NCBI GenBank assembly: GCA_020723345.1
Contig: DYJA01000025.1
Coordinates: 16,484-76,393 of the forward strand
Length of the DNA stretch: 59,910 nucleotides
Direction: 5' to 3'
DNA from: Candidatus Aquidulcis sp.
GTDB lineage: Bacteria > Chloroflexota > Anaerolineae > UBA4142
Each line of letters begins with the position of its first letter. Positions within the stretch are counted from its first letter, which is position 1. The notes beneath the pieces were generated by a model. It saw nothing but the letters and a program-made list of their open reading frames with translations, was not told where the DNA came from and did no database searches. A program made the translations under genes and the position numbers. Of the stretch, positions 1 through 7,162 are shown in pieces.

Positions 1-348
1 TGGCGGCAGCGGTTCGTCGAGAATCTCGGAGAAATCGCCGGCGTACGCGCGCATGTAGCGGTGAAACGCGATGACGTCATCCGTCGAAATGGGCGAACGA
101 TCCTTGACGCGTTCCCACTCGTCCGGCGTCAGATCGCTGTACAGAGTTTGCGCGGCGCGCTCCGTCAACACGGCGAACAACAACGCCTGCGTGCGACACA
201 TTGGACACGCCGCGCGCATCGCCCACGCGTTACCGCGTCGTCCGACGATCTGGATATCGCTTTGACGAAAACTATGATGACACACCGCGCACTTGACGCG
301 TGCGACGATCTGCCGAATCATCGCTTGCGGAATGGCTTGCTCGTTCAT
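1..348 (-). CDS. Small protein with two CxxC pairs, C-terminus outside window
   Basis: The reverse strand reads open from an ATG at 348 to the window edge, giving 116 residues of a longer protein. Two Cys pairs, CAVC (residues 20-23) and CPMC (residues 49-52), are spaced like a zinc ribbon, so a structural zinc site is likely. The rest is soluble with no membrane segment. The start lies 11 nt past the rplI stop, so it is probably co-transcribed behind rplI. I do not recognise a named family; a role in RNA or ribosome biology is suggested only by position. Confidence 0.7.
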   Translation of the reverse strand, partial: MNEQAIPQAMIRQIVARVKCAVCHHSFRQSDIQIVGRRGNAWAMRAACPMCRTQALLFAVLTERAAQTLYSDLTPDEWERVKDRSPISTDDVIAFHRYMRAYAGDFSEILDEPLPP

Positions 349-359
349 CGCCACATTCT

Positions 360-812
360 CTACGCGGGTTCGCGCTCCACAACCACCGTCACTTGCGCGG
401 TCACTTCGGGATGCAATTTGATCGCGACCTGTTTCTCGCCCAACTCTTTGAGCGGCAACTCCAATTCGATCTTGCGCTTGTCGACGGTAATGTGTTTGTC
501 GCGCGCGAGCGCGTCCGCAATATCGCCAGAGGTGATCGAACCGAAGAGCCGGTCACCTTCTCCGGCTTTGGCGCGGAAAGTGAGCGTGATTTGCCCCAAT
601 TGTCGCGCGAGTTCTTGCGCTTCGCCGAGCGTCTTGGCTTCGCGGCGCGCCGCGGCGGCTTTGATCGTTTCCGCTTGCTTGACCGCTCCGGCGGTCGCGG
701 GGACGGCGAGTTTTTGCGGAAAGAGGTAGTTGCGCGCGTAGCCGTCGTTCACTTTTTTCATTTGTCCGGCGCTGCCGACACCCGGCACGTTCTTCAACAA
801 CAAAACTTCCAT
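360..812 (-). CDS. rplI: 50S ribosomal protein L9
   Basis: A 150-residue protein of normal L9 length. The N-terminal domain begins MEVLLLKNVPGVG and contains the L9 hallmark GYARNYLFPQKLA (about residues 24-36), which binds 23S rRNA. A long charged helix (about 41-75) connects to a C-terminal domain with the typical GDRLFGSITSGDIADAL stretch. It acts on the large ribosomal subunit. The gene runs leftward, divergent from plsX, and is followed at 11 nt by the CxxC gene. Start and length agree with the family. Confidence 0.97.
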   Translation of the reverse strand: MEVLLLKNVPGVGSAGQMKKVNDGYARNYLFPQKLAVPATAGAVKQAETIKAAAARREAKTLGEAQELARQLGQITLTFRAKAGEGDRLFGSITSGDIADALARDKHITVDKRKIELELPLKELGEKQVAIKLHPEVTAQVTVVVEREPA

Positions 813-873
813 CGCGTCTTCTCCATCATTCAGTCTGAGTTTATTCTAGCACAAGTCGAGGAAAAAGAAAATA

Positions 874-902
874 TTGCAAATTCGTGTCAAGTCGAGTAAA
901 AT
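874..902 (+). promoter_or_regulatory. Candidate promoter for plsX-fabF-fabF
   Basis: TTGCAA (874-879), a 17-nt spacer and TAAAAT (897-902) form a good sigma-70-type promoter about 120 nt upstream of plsX. Any transcript would include the repeat hairpin at 921-1003 in its leader. Confidence 0.55.
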
Positions 903-920
903 AGCCGCACAGTGCGCGAG

Positions 921-1003
921 GCAATCAGTAATCAGGCAATCAGGCAGCTAGCCGATCGGTTGACTGATTCCTGATCGCCTGATTGACCGATTGACGGATT
1001 GAT
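921..1003. repeat. Tandem-inverted short repeat array, AATCAGGC type
   Basis: The left half has direct 8-nt units (variants of AATCAGGC). The right half has reverse-complement units (CTGATTGC, CTGATTGA, CCGATTGA). The whole can fold into a long imperfect hairpin. It lies between the inferred plsX promoter and the plsX ribosome binding site. Confidence 0.8.
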
Positions 1004-1020
1004 TCTCTCAAGGAGCTACA

Positions 1021-2016
1021 ATGAAGATTGCTCTCGACGCGATGGGCAGTGATGCACACCCCGTTCCCGATGTTGCCGGCGCGGTGCTCGCCGCGCGCGC
1101 GTACAATGTTACTGTGATTCTCGTCGGCGACGAAAACAAGATCAAAGCCGAACTTGCCAGGCACGACACGCGCGGACTCGATCTCCCGATCGTTCACGCG
1201 CCCTCGGCGATTGGCATGACGGAACACGTCGAAGCGGTCAAAGCGAAGAAAGACGCGTCGATGAATCTCGCGGTCAAACTCGTGCGCGAGAAGCAAGCCG
1301 ACGCGTTCGTCACTGCCGGCAACACCGGCGCGGCGATGGCGGCGGCGATTGCGGGACCGTACCTCCTGGGTCGCATCAAAGGTATCAAACGCCCCGCGCT
1401 GACGACGACTATCCCCACTGCGACCGGACGCGTCTTGCTGCTCGACATCGGCGCGAACGCGGACGTGAAACCGGAATATCTCTATCAATTCGCGCTGATG
1501 GGCTCGATTTACGCGGAGAAAGGTATGGGCATCGCCAAACCGCGCGTCGGCTTGTTGTCGACCGGCGAAGAAGAAGGCAAAGGACCGCAGGTCGTGCGCG
1601 ACGCGTACGCGATGCTGAAAACGGGTTCGCTGAATTTTGTCGGCAACGCGGAAGGACGCGATATTCCCAAAGGCACGATGGATGTGATCGTGTGCGACGG
1701 CTACGTCGGCAACGTTGCGATCAAGTTGAGCGAGTCGCTCGCCAAAACGCTCGTCGGTTTCATCAAAGGCGAAATCAAAAAGCGACCGCTCGCGGTGCTC
1801 GGCGCGCTGCTGGCGAAGCCCGCGTTCGACGCGCTCAAAGCGCGGCTCGATCCGTCTGAAATTGGCGGCGGCATTTTGCTCGGCGTCGACGGCGTCGTCA
1901 TCATCGGGCACGGCAGTTCGGATGCGAACGCGGTCAAGAACGCGATCCGCGTCGCGAAAGAAGCGGTCGCCGGCAACGTCGTCGAATTGATTCGGTCTGG
2001 TGCGCAAGGGATGTAA
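1021..2016 (+). CDS. plsX: Phosphate acyltransferase PlsX
   Basis: A 331-residue protein starting MKIALDAMGSDAHP, the PlsX signature. It matches the family in length and in motifs such as VTAGNTGAAMAAA (about 98-110), LLLDIGANADVKPEYL and FVGNAEGRDIPKG. PlsX converts acyl-ACP and phosphate to acyl-phosphate, the donor for PlsY in phospholipid synthesis. It is a peripheral membrane enzyme. The start has an AAGGAG site 5 nt upstream. Two KAS II genes follow in the same direction after 11 nt, forming a lipid synthesis operon, but no acpP, fabD or fabG is present here. Confidence 0.96.
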   Translation: MKIALDAMGSDAHPVPDVAGAVLAARAYNVTVILVGDENKIKAELARHDTRGLDLPIVHAPSAIGMTEHVEAVKAKKDASMNLAVKLVREKQADAFVTAGNTGAAMAAAIAGPYLLGRIKGIKRPALTTTIPTATGRVLLLDIGANADVKPEYLYQFALMGSIYAEKGMGIAKPRVGLLSTGEEEGKGPQVVRDAYAMLKTGSLNFVGNAEGRDIPKGTMDVIVCDGYVGNVAIKLSESLAKTLVGFIKGEIKKRPLAVLGALLAKPAFDALKARLDPSEIGGGILLGVDGVVIIGHGSSDANAVKNAIRVAKEAVAGNVVELIRSGAQGM

Positions 2017-2027
2017 AAGGAAAAAAG

Positions 2028-3290
2028 ATGCAATCATTAACGCCCACCCAACATCCTCGCGTCGTCATCACCGGCCTGGGCGCGCTCACGCCGCTTGGTC
2101 ACACGCCGGAGGAATTTTGGCGGAACTTGCTCGCGGGCAAATCCGGCGTCGGTCCGATCACCTTGTTCGACGCGTCGAATTACAAAACGCGCATCGCGGC
2201 AGAAGTGAAGAATTTCGACGCGACGAAATACGTGGACGCGAAAGACGCGCGCCGAATGGGTCGCGCGACCTTGCTCGCGCTTGCCGCCGCGCAAGACGCG
2301 ATCCGCGATGCGGGGTTCGGTGAGCATTTCGACGATAGCGAGCGCGTTGGCGTCGTTTTGGGTACCGGACTCGGCGGCTTTGCCGAAGCGATCAAAGAGC
2401 ATCACGAGTTCGCGCGGCAAGGCACCGGACGCGTCAGCCCGTTTCTCGCCGCCGTGATTTTGCCGAATATGCCGGCGTTCTTCGTCGCGAAACATTACCG
2501 CGCGCACGGTTTTAACTCGACGGTCGTCACGACGTGCGCGGCGGGCACCGACGCGATTGGCGCGTCCGCCGAAGCGATCCGGCGCGGCGACGCGGACGTG
2601 ATGCTTGCGGGCGGCACCGACGCGATCATCGCCGACATCATCTTCACCGCGTTTGGCGCGATGCGCGCGCTCTCGACGCGCAACGACGATCCGGCGCGCG
2701 CGAGTCGTCCGTTCGACAAAGATCGCGATGGCTTGGTGATCGGCGAAGGCGCGGCAGTCGTCGTGCTGGAAAATTTGGAACACGCGCTCGCGCGCGGCGC
2801 GAAAATTTACGCCGAAGTGATCGGTTATGCCGCGAACTGCGACGGCTTTCACTTTGTCGCGCCCGAACCGAACGCGACCGGCGCGATCCGCGCGATCCAA
2901 GCCGCGCTCAAAAATGCCGGCGTCACGACCGAGCAAGTGGATTACATCAGCGCGCACGCCACGTCGACGCAACTCAACGATCCCGCCGAAACGCTCGCGA
3001 TCAAAACCGTGTTCGGCGAACGCGCGTACAAAATTCCGATTAGCGCGACGAAATCGATGGTCGGTCACTCGATGGGCGCGGCAGGCGCGATGGAAGCGAT
3101 CGTGTGCGCGTTGACGCTGCGCGATCAAAAAGTCCATCCGACCGCGAATCTCGACGCGCCCGATCCCGCGTGCGATCTCGATTACGTGCCGAACGTCGCG
3201 CGCGACGCGCGCGTTGAGATTGCGCTGTCCAATTCGTTTGGCTTTGGCGGACAGAACGCTTGTCTAGTGCTGACGAAATATCCAAACTAG
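2028..3290 (+). CDS. fabF: Beta-ketoacyl-ACP synthase II, copy 1
   Basis: A 420-residue thiolase-fold condensing enzyme that extends acyl-ACP with malonyl-ACP. The Cys-His-His triad is present: nucleophile Cys in VTTCAAGTDA, first His in SAHATSTQ, second His in MVGHSMGAAGAME. The first His motif reads AHATST instead of the usual AHGTST, a Gly to Ala change beside a catalytic residue. The ATG is preceded by AAGGA. It sits 11 nt after plsX and 49 nt before a very similar second fabF, so it is one half of a tandem duplication that has diverged. Confidence 0.94.
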   Translation: MQSLTPTQHPRVVITGLGALTPLGHTPEEFWRNLLAGKSGVGPITLFDASNYKTRIAAEVKNFDATKYVDAKDARRMGRATLLALAAAQDAIRDAGFGEHFDDSERVGVVLGTGLGGFAEAIKEHHEFARQGTGRVSPFLAAVILPNMPAFFVAKHYRAHGFNSTVVTTCAAGTDAIGASAEAIRRGDADVMLAGGTDAIIADIIFTAFGAMRALSTRNDDPARASRPFDKDRDGLVIGEGAAVVVLENLEHALARGAKIYAEVIGYAANCDGFHFVAPEPNATGAIRAIQAALKNAGVTTEQVDYISAHATSTQLNDPAETLAIKTVFGERAYKIPISATKSMVGHSMGAAGAMEAIVCALTLRDQKVHPTANLDAPDPACDLDYVPNVARDARVEIALSNSFGFGGQNACLVLTKYPN

Positions 3291-3296
3291 ATTTTT

Positions 3297-3323
3297 GTCA
3301 CTTGTCACCCGTCACTTGTCTCT
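3297..3323. repeat. Short direct repeat, GTCACTT type
   Basis: The spacer between the two fabF genes holds about three tandem units of a GTCACTTGTCAC pattern without a clear inverted half. It ends just before the AGGAG site of the second fabF. Confidence 0.6.
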
Positions 3324-3339
3324 TTCTCAGGAGAATGTT

Positions 3340-4677
3340 ATGGCTTCCCAAACAATCACTCAGCCAAACATCGAAGCGCTGATCCAGCAGCAGCGCGCGC
3401 CCCAGGAATTCGCGCAGTTGCAGCATCTGGTTCCCAAGCGCACGCGCGTCGTCGTCACCGGACTCGGCGCGATCACGCCGCTCGGTCACACGCCGGACGA
3501 GTTCTGGCAAAACCTGCTCGCGGGCAAATCTGGTATCGGTCCCGTCACGCTGTTCGACGCGACCGACTATCGCACGCGCATCGCCGCCGAAGTGAGAGAT
3601 TTCGACGCGACCCAGTACGCGATTGATGCCAAAGACGCGCGGCGGATGGGGCGCGCGACCTTGTTCGCGCTCGCGGCGGCAAAGGGCGCGCTCGCCGACG
3701 CGGGGTTCCCTGATGGATTGAAGGAAAACGAGCGCGCGGGCGTTTTGCTTGGCACTGCGCTCGGCGGCTTTATCGAAGCGATTGAAGCGCACAAAGGGTT
3801 TCTGCAAAAGGGTCCCGACCGCGTCAGTCCCTTTCTCGCGGCGGTGATTCTGCCGAATATGCCGTCGTTCTACGTCGCGAATTATTATCGCGCGCGCGGC
3901 TACAACTCGACCGTCGTGACCGCGTGCGCGGCGGGGACGCACGCCGTCGGCGCGGCGGCGGAGGTCATTCGACGCGGCGACGCGGATATTATGCTGACCG
4001 GCGGCGCGGACGCGGTCATCTCGGAGATCGTCTTCGCCACGTTCGGCGTGATGAAAGCCATGTCGACGCGCAACGACGATCCCGCTCACGCGTCGCGCCC
4101 CTTCGACAAAAATCGCGACGGCTTTATCGTCGGCGAAGGATCGGCGATTCTCGTGCTCGAACGATTGGAACACGCGCTCGCGCGCGGCGCGCGGATTTAC
4201 GCCGAAGTGTTGGGGTACGCGACGAACTCGGACGCGTACCACTTTGCCGCGCCCGATCCGCAAGCCACCGGCGCGACGAGCGTCATGCGCGAAGCGCTAC
4301 GCAACGCGCGCGTGACAACCGATCAGGTGGATTACATCAACGCGCACGGCACGTCGACGCCGCTGAACGACGTGGGCGAAACGCTCGCGGTCAAGAACGT
4401 TTTTGGCGAGCGTGCGTACAAGGTTCCGATCAGTTCGACCAAATCCATGATCGGACATTCGATGGGCGCGGCGGGCGCGTTCGAAGCGGTCGCGTGTGTG
4501 ATGACGATCCGCGATCAGAAAATTCATCCGACGGTCAATTACGAAACGCCCGACCCCGCGTGCGATCTCGATTACGTGCCGAACGTTGCGCGTCCGGCGA
4601 ATATCAATATCACCATGTCCAATTCCTTCGGACTCGGCGGACAGAACGCGTGCTTGGTGCTGGGAAAATACAAATGA
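3340..4677 (+). CDS. fabF: Beta-ketoacyl-ACP synthase II, copy 2
   Basis: A 445-residue KAS II, closely similar over its whole length to the gene just upstream, with an extra N-terminal stretch of about 30 residues before the RVVVTGLGAITPLG start of the fold. The catalytic triad is intact: Cys in VTACAAGTHA, His in NAHGTSTPL, His in MIGHSMGAAGAFE. I chose the ATG at 3340 because AGGAG precedes it; the 15 codons farther upstream lie in repeat sequence. Two KAS II enzymes side by side suggest a split of chain-length or substrate preference, which is inference. Confidence 0.94.
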   Translation: MASQTITQPNIEALIQQQRAPQEFAQLQHLVPKRTRVVVTGLGAITPLGHTPDEFWQNLLAGKSGIGPVTLFDATDYRTRIAAEVRDFDATQYAIDAKDARRMGRATLFALAAAKGALADAGFPDGLKENERAGVLLGTALGGFIEAIEAHKGFLQKGPDRVSPFLAAVILPNMPSFYVANYYRARGYNSTVVTACAAGTHAVGAAAEVIRRGDADIMLTGGADAVISEIVFATFGVMKAMSTRNDDPAHASRPFDKNRDGFIVGEGSAILVLERLEHALARGARIYAEVLGYATNSDAYHFAAPDPQATGATSVMREALRNARVTTDQVDYINAHGTSTPLNDVGETLAVKNVFGERAYKVPISSTKSMIGHSMGAAGAFEAVACVMTIRDQKIHPTVNYETPDPACDLDYVPNVARPANINITMSNSFGLGGQNACLVLGKYK

Positions 4678-4730
4678 CAAATGACAAATGAGCAAATGAC
4701 AAATTCTTTTTGCCCTTTGTCCTTTGTTCA
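4674..4730. repeat. Tandem-inverted short repeat array, ACAAATG type
   Basis: Four ACAAATG-like units are followed by right-hand units reading TTTGTCC and CTTTGTTC, imperfect reverse complements. It begins at the stop of the second fabF. Confidence 0.75.
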
Positions 4731-4762
4731 CACTTGCCCTGGCGGTAACGCAAGTGCCAGGG
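4729..4762 (+). other. Possible H-type pseudoknot or alternating hairpin in leader
   Basis: Two short arms occur in the order A-B-A'-B': CACTTGC and CCTGGC, then GCAAGTG and CCAGGG. The pairs can form a pseudoknot or two mutually exclusive hairpins. It ends about 20 nt before the next start codon. Confidence 0.35.
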
Positions 4763-4780
4763 TTTATCATTGGAGATTTC

Positions 4781-5494
4781 ATGCGGCTGACAACCAACGA
4801 CAAACTGGTGCAACAACGCAGTACGTGGGCGCGCTATTTGACTTTTGCCGGCATGGGCTTGCTGCTCGGCTCACTCGTCTTATCGTTTATGACCGATTAC
4901 ATCGGGCTTGCCTATGCCGCGCTCTTTGTGGGCTTTGTGATCGCGCTGATCGGATCGAATCTCGCGAACAAATGGGTCAAGCCGCCGCGTGCGGATCAGG
5001 TCCTGGAAAAATCGCTCAAGGGTTTTGACAACAAGCATCATCTCTTCAATTATCTGCTCCCCGCCGAACACGTCTTGGTGACGCCGAGCGGCGCGCTTGT
5101 TCTCAAAACCAAGTATCACGACGGCGAAATCATTTGCAAGAACGGCAAGTGGAATCGCCCCTGGAAATGGACGCGGCTGTTCGGCGCGATGGCGCAGGAA
5201 CCGCTCGGCAATCCGATTGCCGAAATGCAGTTCGAGATCGGACAAGTGCAGCGCCTCTTGTCAGACAAAATCGAAAATGGCGCGACGATTCCGGTCGAGG
5301 GCTATGTCGTGTTCACGGATCCGCGCGCGCGCTTGACGATTGATGATCCCGGTTTGCCGGTTGTGATGGCAGACGATTTGAAAGACACGTTGCGTAAGAG
5401 CAAACGCGCCCAGCCCTTGTCGGCGCCCGTTTTGGAAAACGTCGAAAAAATATTGACCGAATACGCGAATGCAAAAACAACCAAGCAGCGATAA
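4781..5494 (+). CDS. Membrane protein with NERD-like domain
   Basis: A 237-residue protein with two N-terminal membrane segments (about residues 19-40 and 44-62) and a soluble C-terminal part. The stretch FDNKHHLFNYLLPAEHVLV, then SGALVLKTKYHDGEI, resembles the start of NERD (nuclease-related) domains, though I do not see a clear nuclease catalytic set. The ATG at 4781 is preferred because GGAG lies 7 nt upstream; an upstream in-frame start would run through a hairpin. Its end overlaps the next gene by 26 nt, so the two are translationally coupled. Function unknown. Confidence 0.75.
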   Translation: MRLTTNDKLVQQRSTWARYLTFAGMGLLLGSLVLSFMTDYIGLAYAALFVGFVIALIGSNLANKWVKPPRADQVLEKSLKGFDNKHHLFNYLLPAEHVLVTPSGALVLKTKYHDGEIICKNGKWNRPWKWTRLFGAMAQEPLGNPIAEMQFEIGQVQRLLSDKIENGATIPVEGYVVFTDPRARLTIDDPGLPVVMADDLKDTLRKSKRAQPLSAPVLENVEKILTEYANAKTTKQR

Positions 5495-5921
5495 TTGTTT
5501 TGTCTGCGGACGCAAAAATCCCATCGGTCTAAAAATGCGCTTTGTGACCGGCGACGACGGCTGCGTGTACGCCGATTACACGCCGCGCGCCGAACACCAA
5601 AGTTATCCCGGCGTGATGCACGGCGGACTCATCACCGCGATGCTCGACGAGATCATCGGGCGCACGGCGATTGCGAGCAATCTGTGGTGCATGACCGTCA
5701 AGTTGGAGGTGCGATTCAAAAAGCCGGTGCCGATCGGCGCGCCGCTGAAAGTGAAAGGCGCGCTCACCAGGAAAACGAATCGCCTGATCGAGGGACGCGG
5801 CGAAATTCGTTTGTCAGACAACACGCTCGCGGTTGAAGCGACCGGCACGTACCTCAAAATGCCGGACGATCAGATCGCACAGTTCCAAGCCGCTCTCACG
5901 GGCTGGCGCGTGGACGAGTGA
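5469..5921 (+). CDS. PaaI-type hotdog thioesterase
   Basis: A 150-residue single hotdog domain. The segment VMHGGLITAMLDEIIG (about residues 49-64) carries the conserved HGG and the acidic residue that act in acyl-CoA thioesterases of the PaaI/YbgC group. The N-terminus has NCFVCGRKNPIGL, a CxxC-bearing extension common in this subfamily. It probably hydrolyses an acyl- or aryl-CoA; the substrate is not evident. The gene overlaps the upstream membrane protein by 26 nt and is followed at 11 nt by a retropepsin-like gene. Confidence 0.88.
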   Translation: MQKQPSSDNCFVCGRKNPIGLKMRFVTGDDGCVYADYTPRAEHQSYPGVMHGGLITAMLDEIIGRTAIASNLWCMTVKLEVRFKKPVPIGAPLKVKGALTRKTNRLIEGRGEIRLSDNTLAVEATGTYLKMPDDQIAQFQAALTGWRVDE

Positions 5922-5932
5922 AGGAGGCAAGT

Positions 5933-6292
5933 ATGGGAATCACGAAAGTGAAAGCGAATATTCTCAATCCTGCTCATCCTGCCAAAAAAGTCGTTTTAGA
6001 ATTTCTCGTGGATTCCGGCGCGGCGTACTCTGTCGCGCCGCGAACGCAGTTGAAGAAACTCGGCATCAAAGCCGAGTCCACCGAATCATTTTTCTTGGCA
6101 AACGGCGAAGAAATCACGCGCCAAATCGGCAATGCGCTGTTCGAATATCGCGGACGGCAACGCGCGTCGCCGGTTATTTTCGGCGAAGAAGGTGACAGCA
6201 ATTTGCTTGGTATCGTTACGCTGGAAGCGCTCGGCTTTGTGTTGGATCCGTTGCGGCGCGAACTGAAACCGATGCCAATGCTGTTGATGTAG
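5933..6292 (+). CDS. Clan AA (retropepsin-like) aspartic protease
   Basis: A 119-residue protein with the single-lobe aspartic protease motif FLVDSGAAYSVAP (catalytic Asp about residue 27 in DSGA) and a hydrophobic NLLGIVTLEALGF segment near the C-terminus that matches the second conserved turn of these folds. Such proteins act as homodimers, each subunit giving one Asp. AAGGAGG lies 6 nt before the ATG at 5933. It is small and cytosolic, with no signal peptide. The substrate is unknown; similar single-domain proteases are scattered in archaea and bacteria, often near toxin-antitoxin-like genes. Confidence 0.85.
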   Translation: MGITKVKANILNPAHPAKKVVLEFLVDSGAAYSVAPRTQLKKLGIKAESTESFFLANGEEITRQIGNALFEYRGRQRASPVIFGEEGDSNLLGIVTLEALGFVLDPLRRELKPMPMLLM

Positions 6293-6298
6293 TGATTG

Positions 6299-7159
6299 AT
6301 GACTGAACACACCAAACCTGCCGCGCCGCGCGTCGTCGTCGTGATGCCGGCGTACAACGCGGCAAAAACCATCGAGCGCACCTACGCCGATATTCCCGCC
6401 GGAGTCGTCCATCAAGTTATTCTCGTCGACGATGTGAGCCAAGACGAGACCGTCGAAATCGCGCGACAACTTGGGATCGAAGTTGTCGTCCACGTGCAGA
6501 ATCGCGGCTACGGCGGCAATCAGAAAACGTGCTACTTGCGCGCGCTCAGTACCGACGCCGACATCGTCGTGATGCTCCATCCCGATTATCAGTACGACTC
6601 GCGCCTCATTCCCGAATTGATTCGCCCGATCCAGGACGCGCGCGCCGATCTCGTCCTGGGTTCGCGCTTTCTGAACAGCGGGACGCTCGCGGGCGGAATG
6701 CCGCTGTACAAATTCATCGCCAACCGTTTTCTCACGATCACGGAAAACTTGGTGCTGCGCCAGCATCTCTCCGAATGTCACACCGGTTTTCGCGCGTACA
6801 GCCGCCGCCTGTTGGAGACGCTACCTTTCATTCTCAATTCCGACGATTTCGTTTTCGATTCGCAAATCATCGTGCAGACCGTCGCGTTCGGGTTCAAGAT
6901 TGCCGAGATCGCCGTGCCGACGCGGTATTTCAAAGAAGCGTCGTCGGTGAATTTTCAGCGCAGCGTCGTGTACGGCTTGGCAACGCTGCGCGCGCTCGCC
7001 GCGTACATTTTGGATCGCACCAACGTTCGACCCAGCCCACTTTTCCGCAAAACCTTACCGCAAATTATCAGCCGCTATCATCGCCAACGCTTGCTGCGAC
7101 TCACGCCGACGAGTGACGCCGAACCCGTGTCGCCGTACCCGATCACGCTGGAATTTTAG
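6299..7159 (+). CDS. Family 2 glycosyltransferase
   Basis: A 286-residue GT-A fold enzyme. [16 protein letters not shown] opens the nucleotide-binding part, [11 protein letters not shown] holds the first acidic patch and [11 protein letters not shown] the DxD-like site (here HPDYQYD, as in dolichyl-phosphate mannose synthase relatives). There is no C-terminal membrane pair, so it is soluble or peripheral. It likely moves a sugar from a nucleotide donor to a polyprenyl phosphate or glycan. The ATG at 6299 follows the previous stop at 6 nt, and the membrane glycosyltransferase starts 3 nt downstream, suggesting that the two supply and use a lipid-linked sugar. Confidence 0.88.
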   Translation: MTEHTKPAAPRVVVVMPAYNAAKTIERTYADIPAGVVHQVILVDDVSQDETVEIARQLGIEVVVHVQNRGYGGNQKTCYLRALSTDADIVVMLHPDYQYDSRLIPELIRPIQDARADLVLGSRFLNSGTLAGGMPLYKFIANRFLTITENLVLRQHLSECHTGFRAYSRRLLETLPFILNSDDFVFDSQIIVQTVAFGFKIAEIAVPTRYFKEASSVNFQRSVVYGLATLRALAAYILDRTNVRPSPLFRKTLPQIISRYHRQRLLRLTPTSDAEPVSPYPITLEF

Positions 7160-7162
7160 GAT

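Noticed and set aside
61-899. Forward ORFs over rplI and the CxxC gene.
   Set aside because: The reverse strand encodes an unmistakable L9; the forward frames are shadows.
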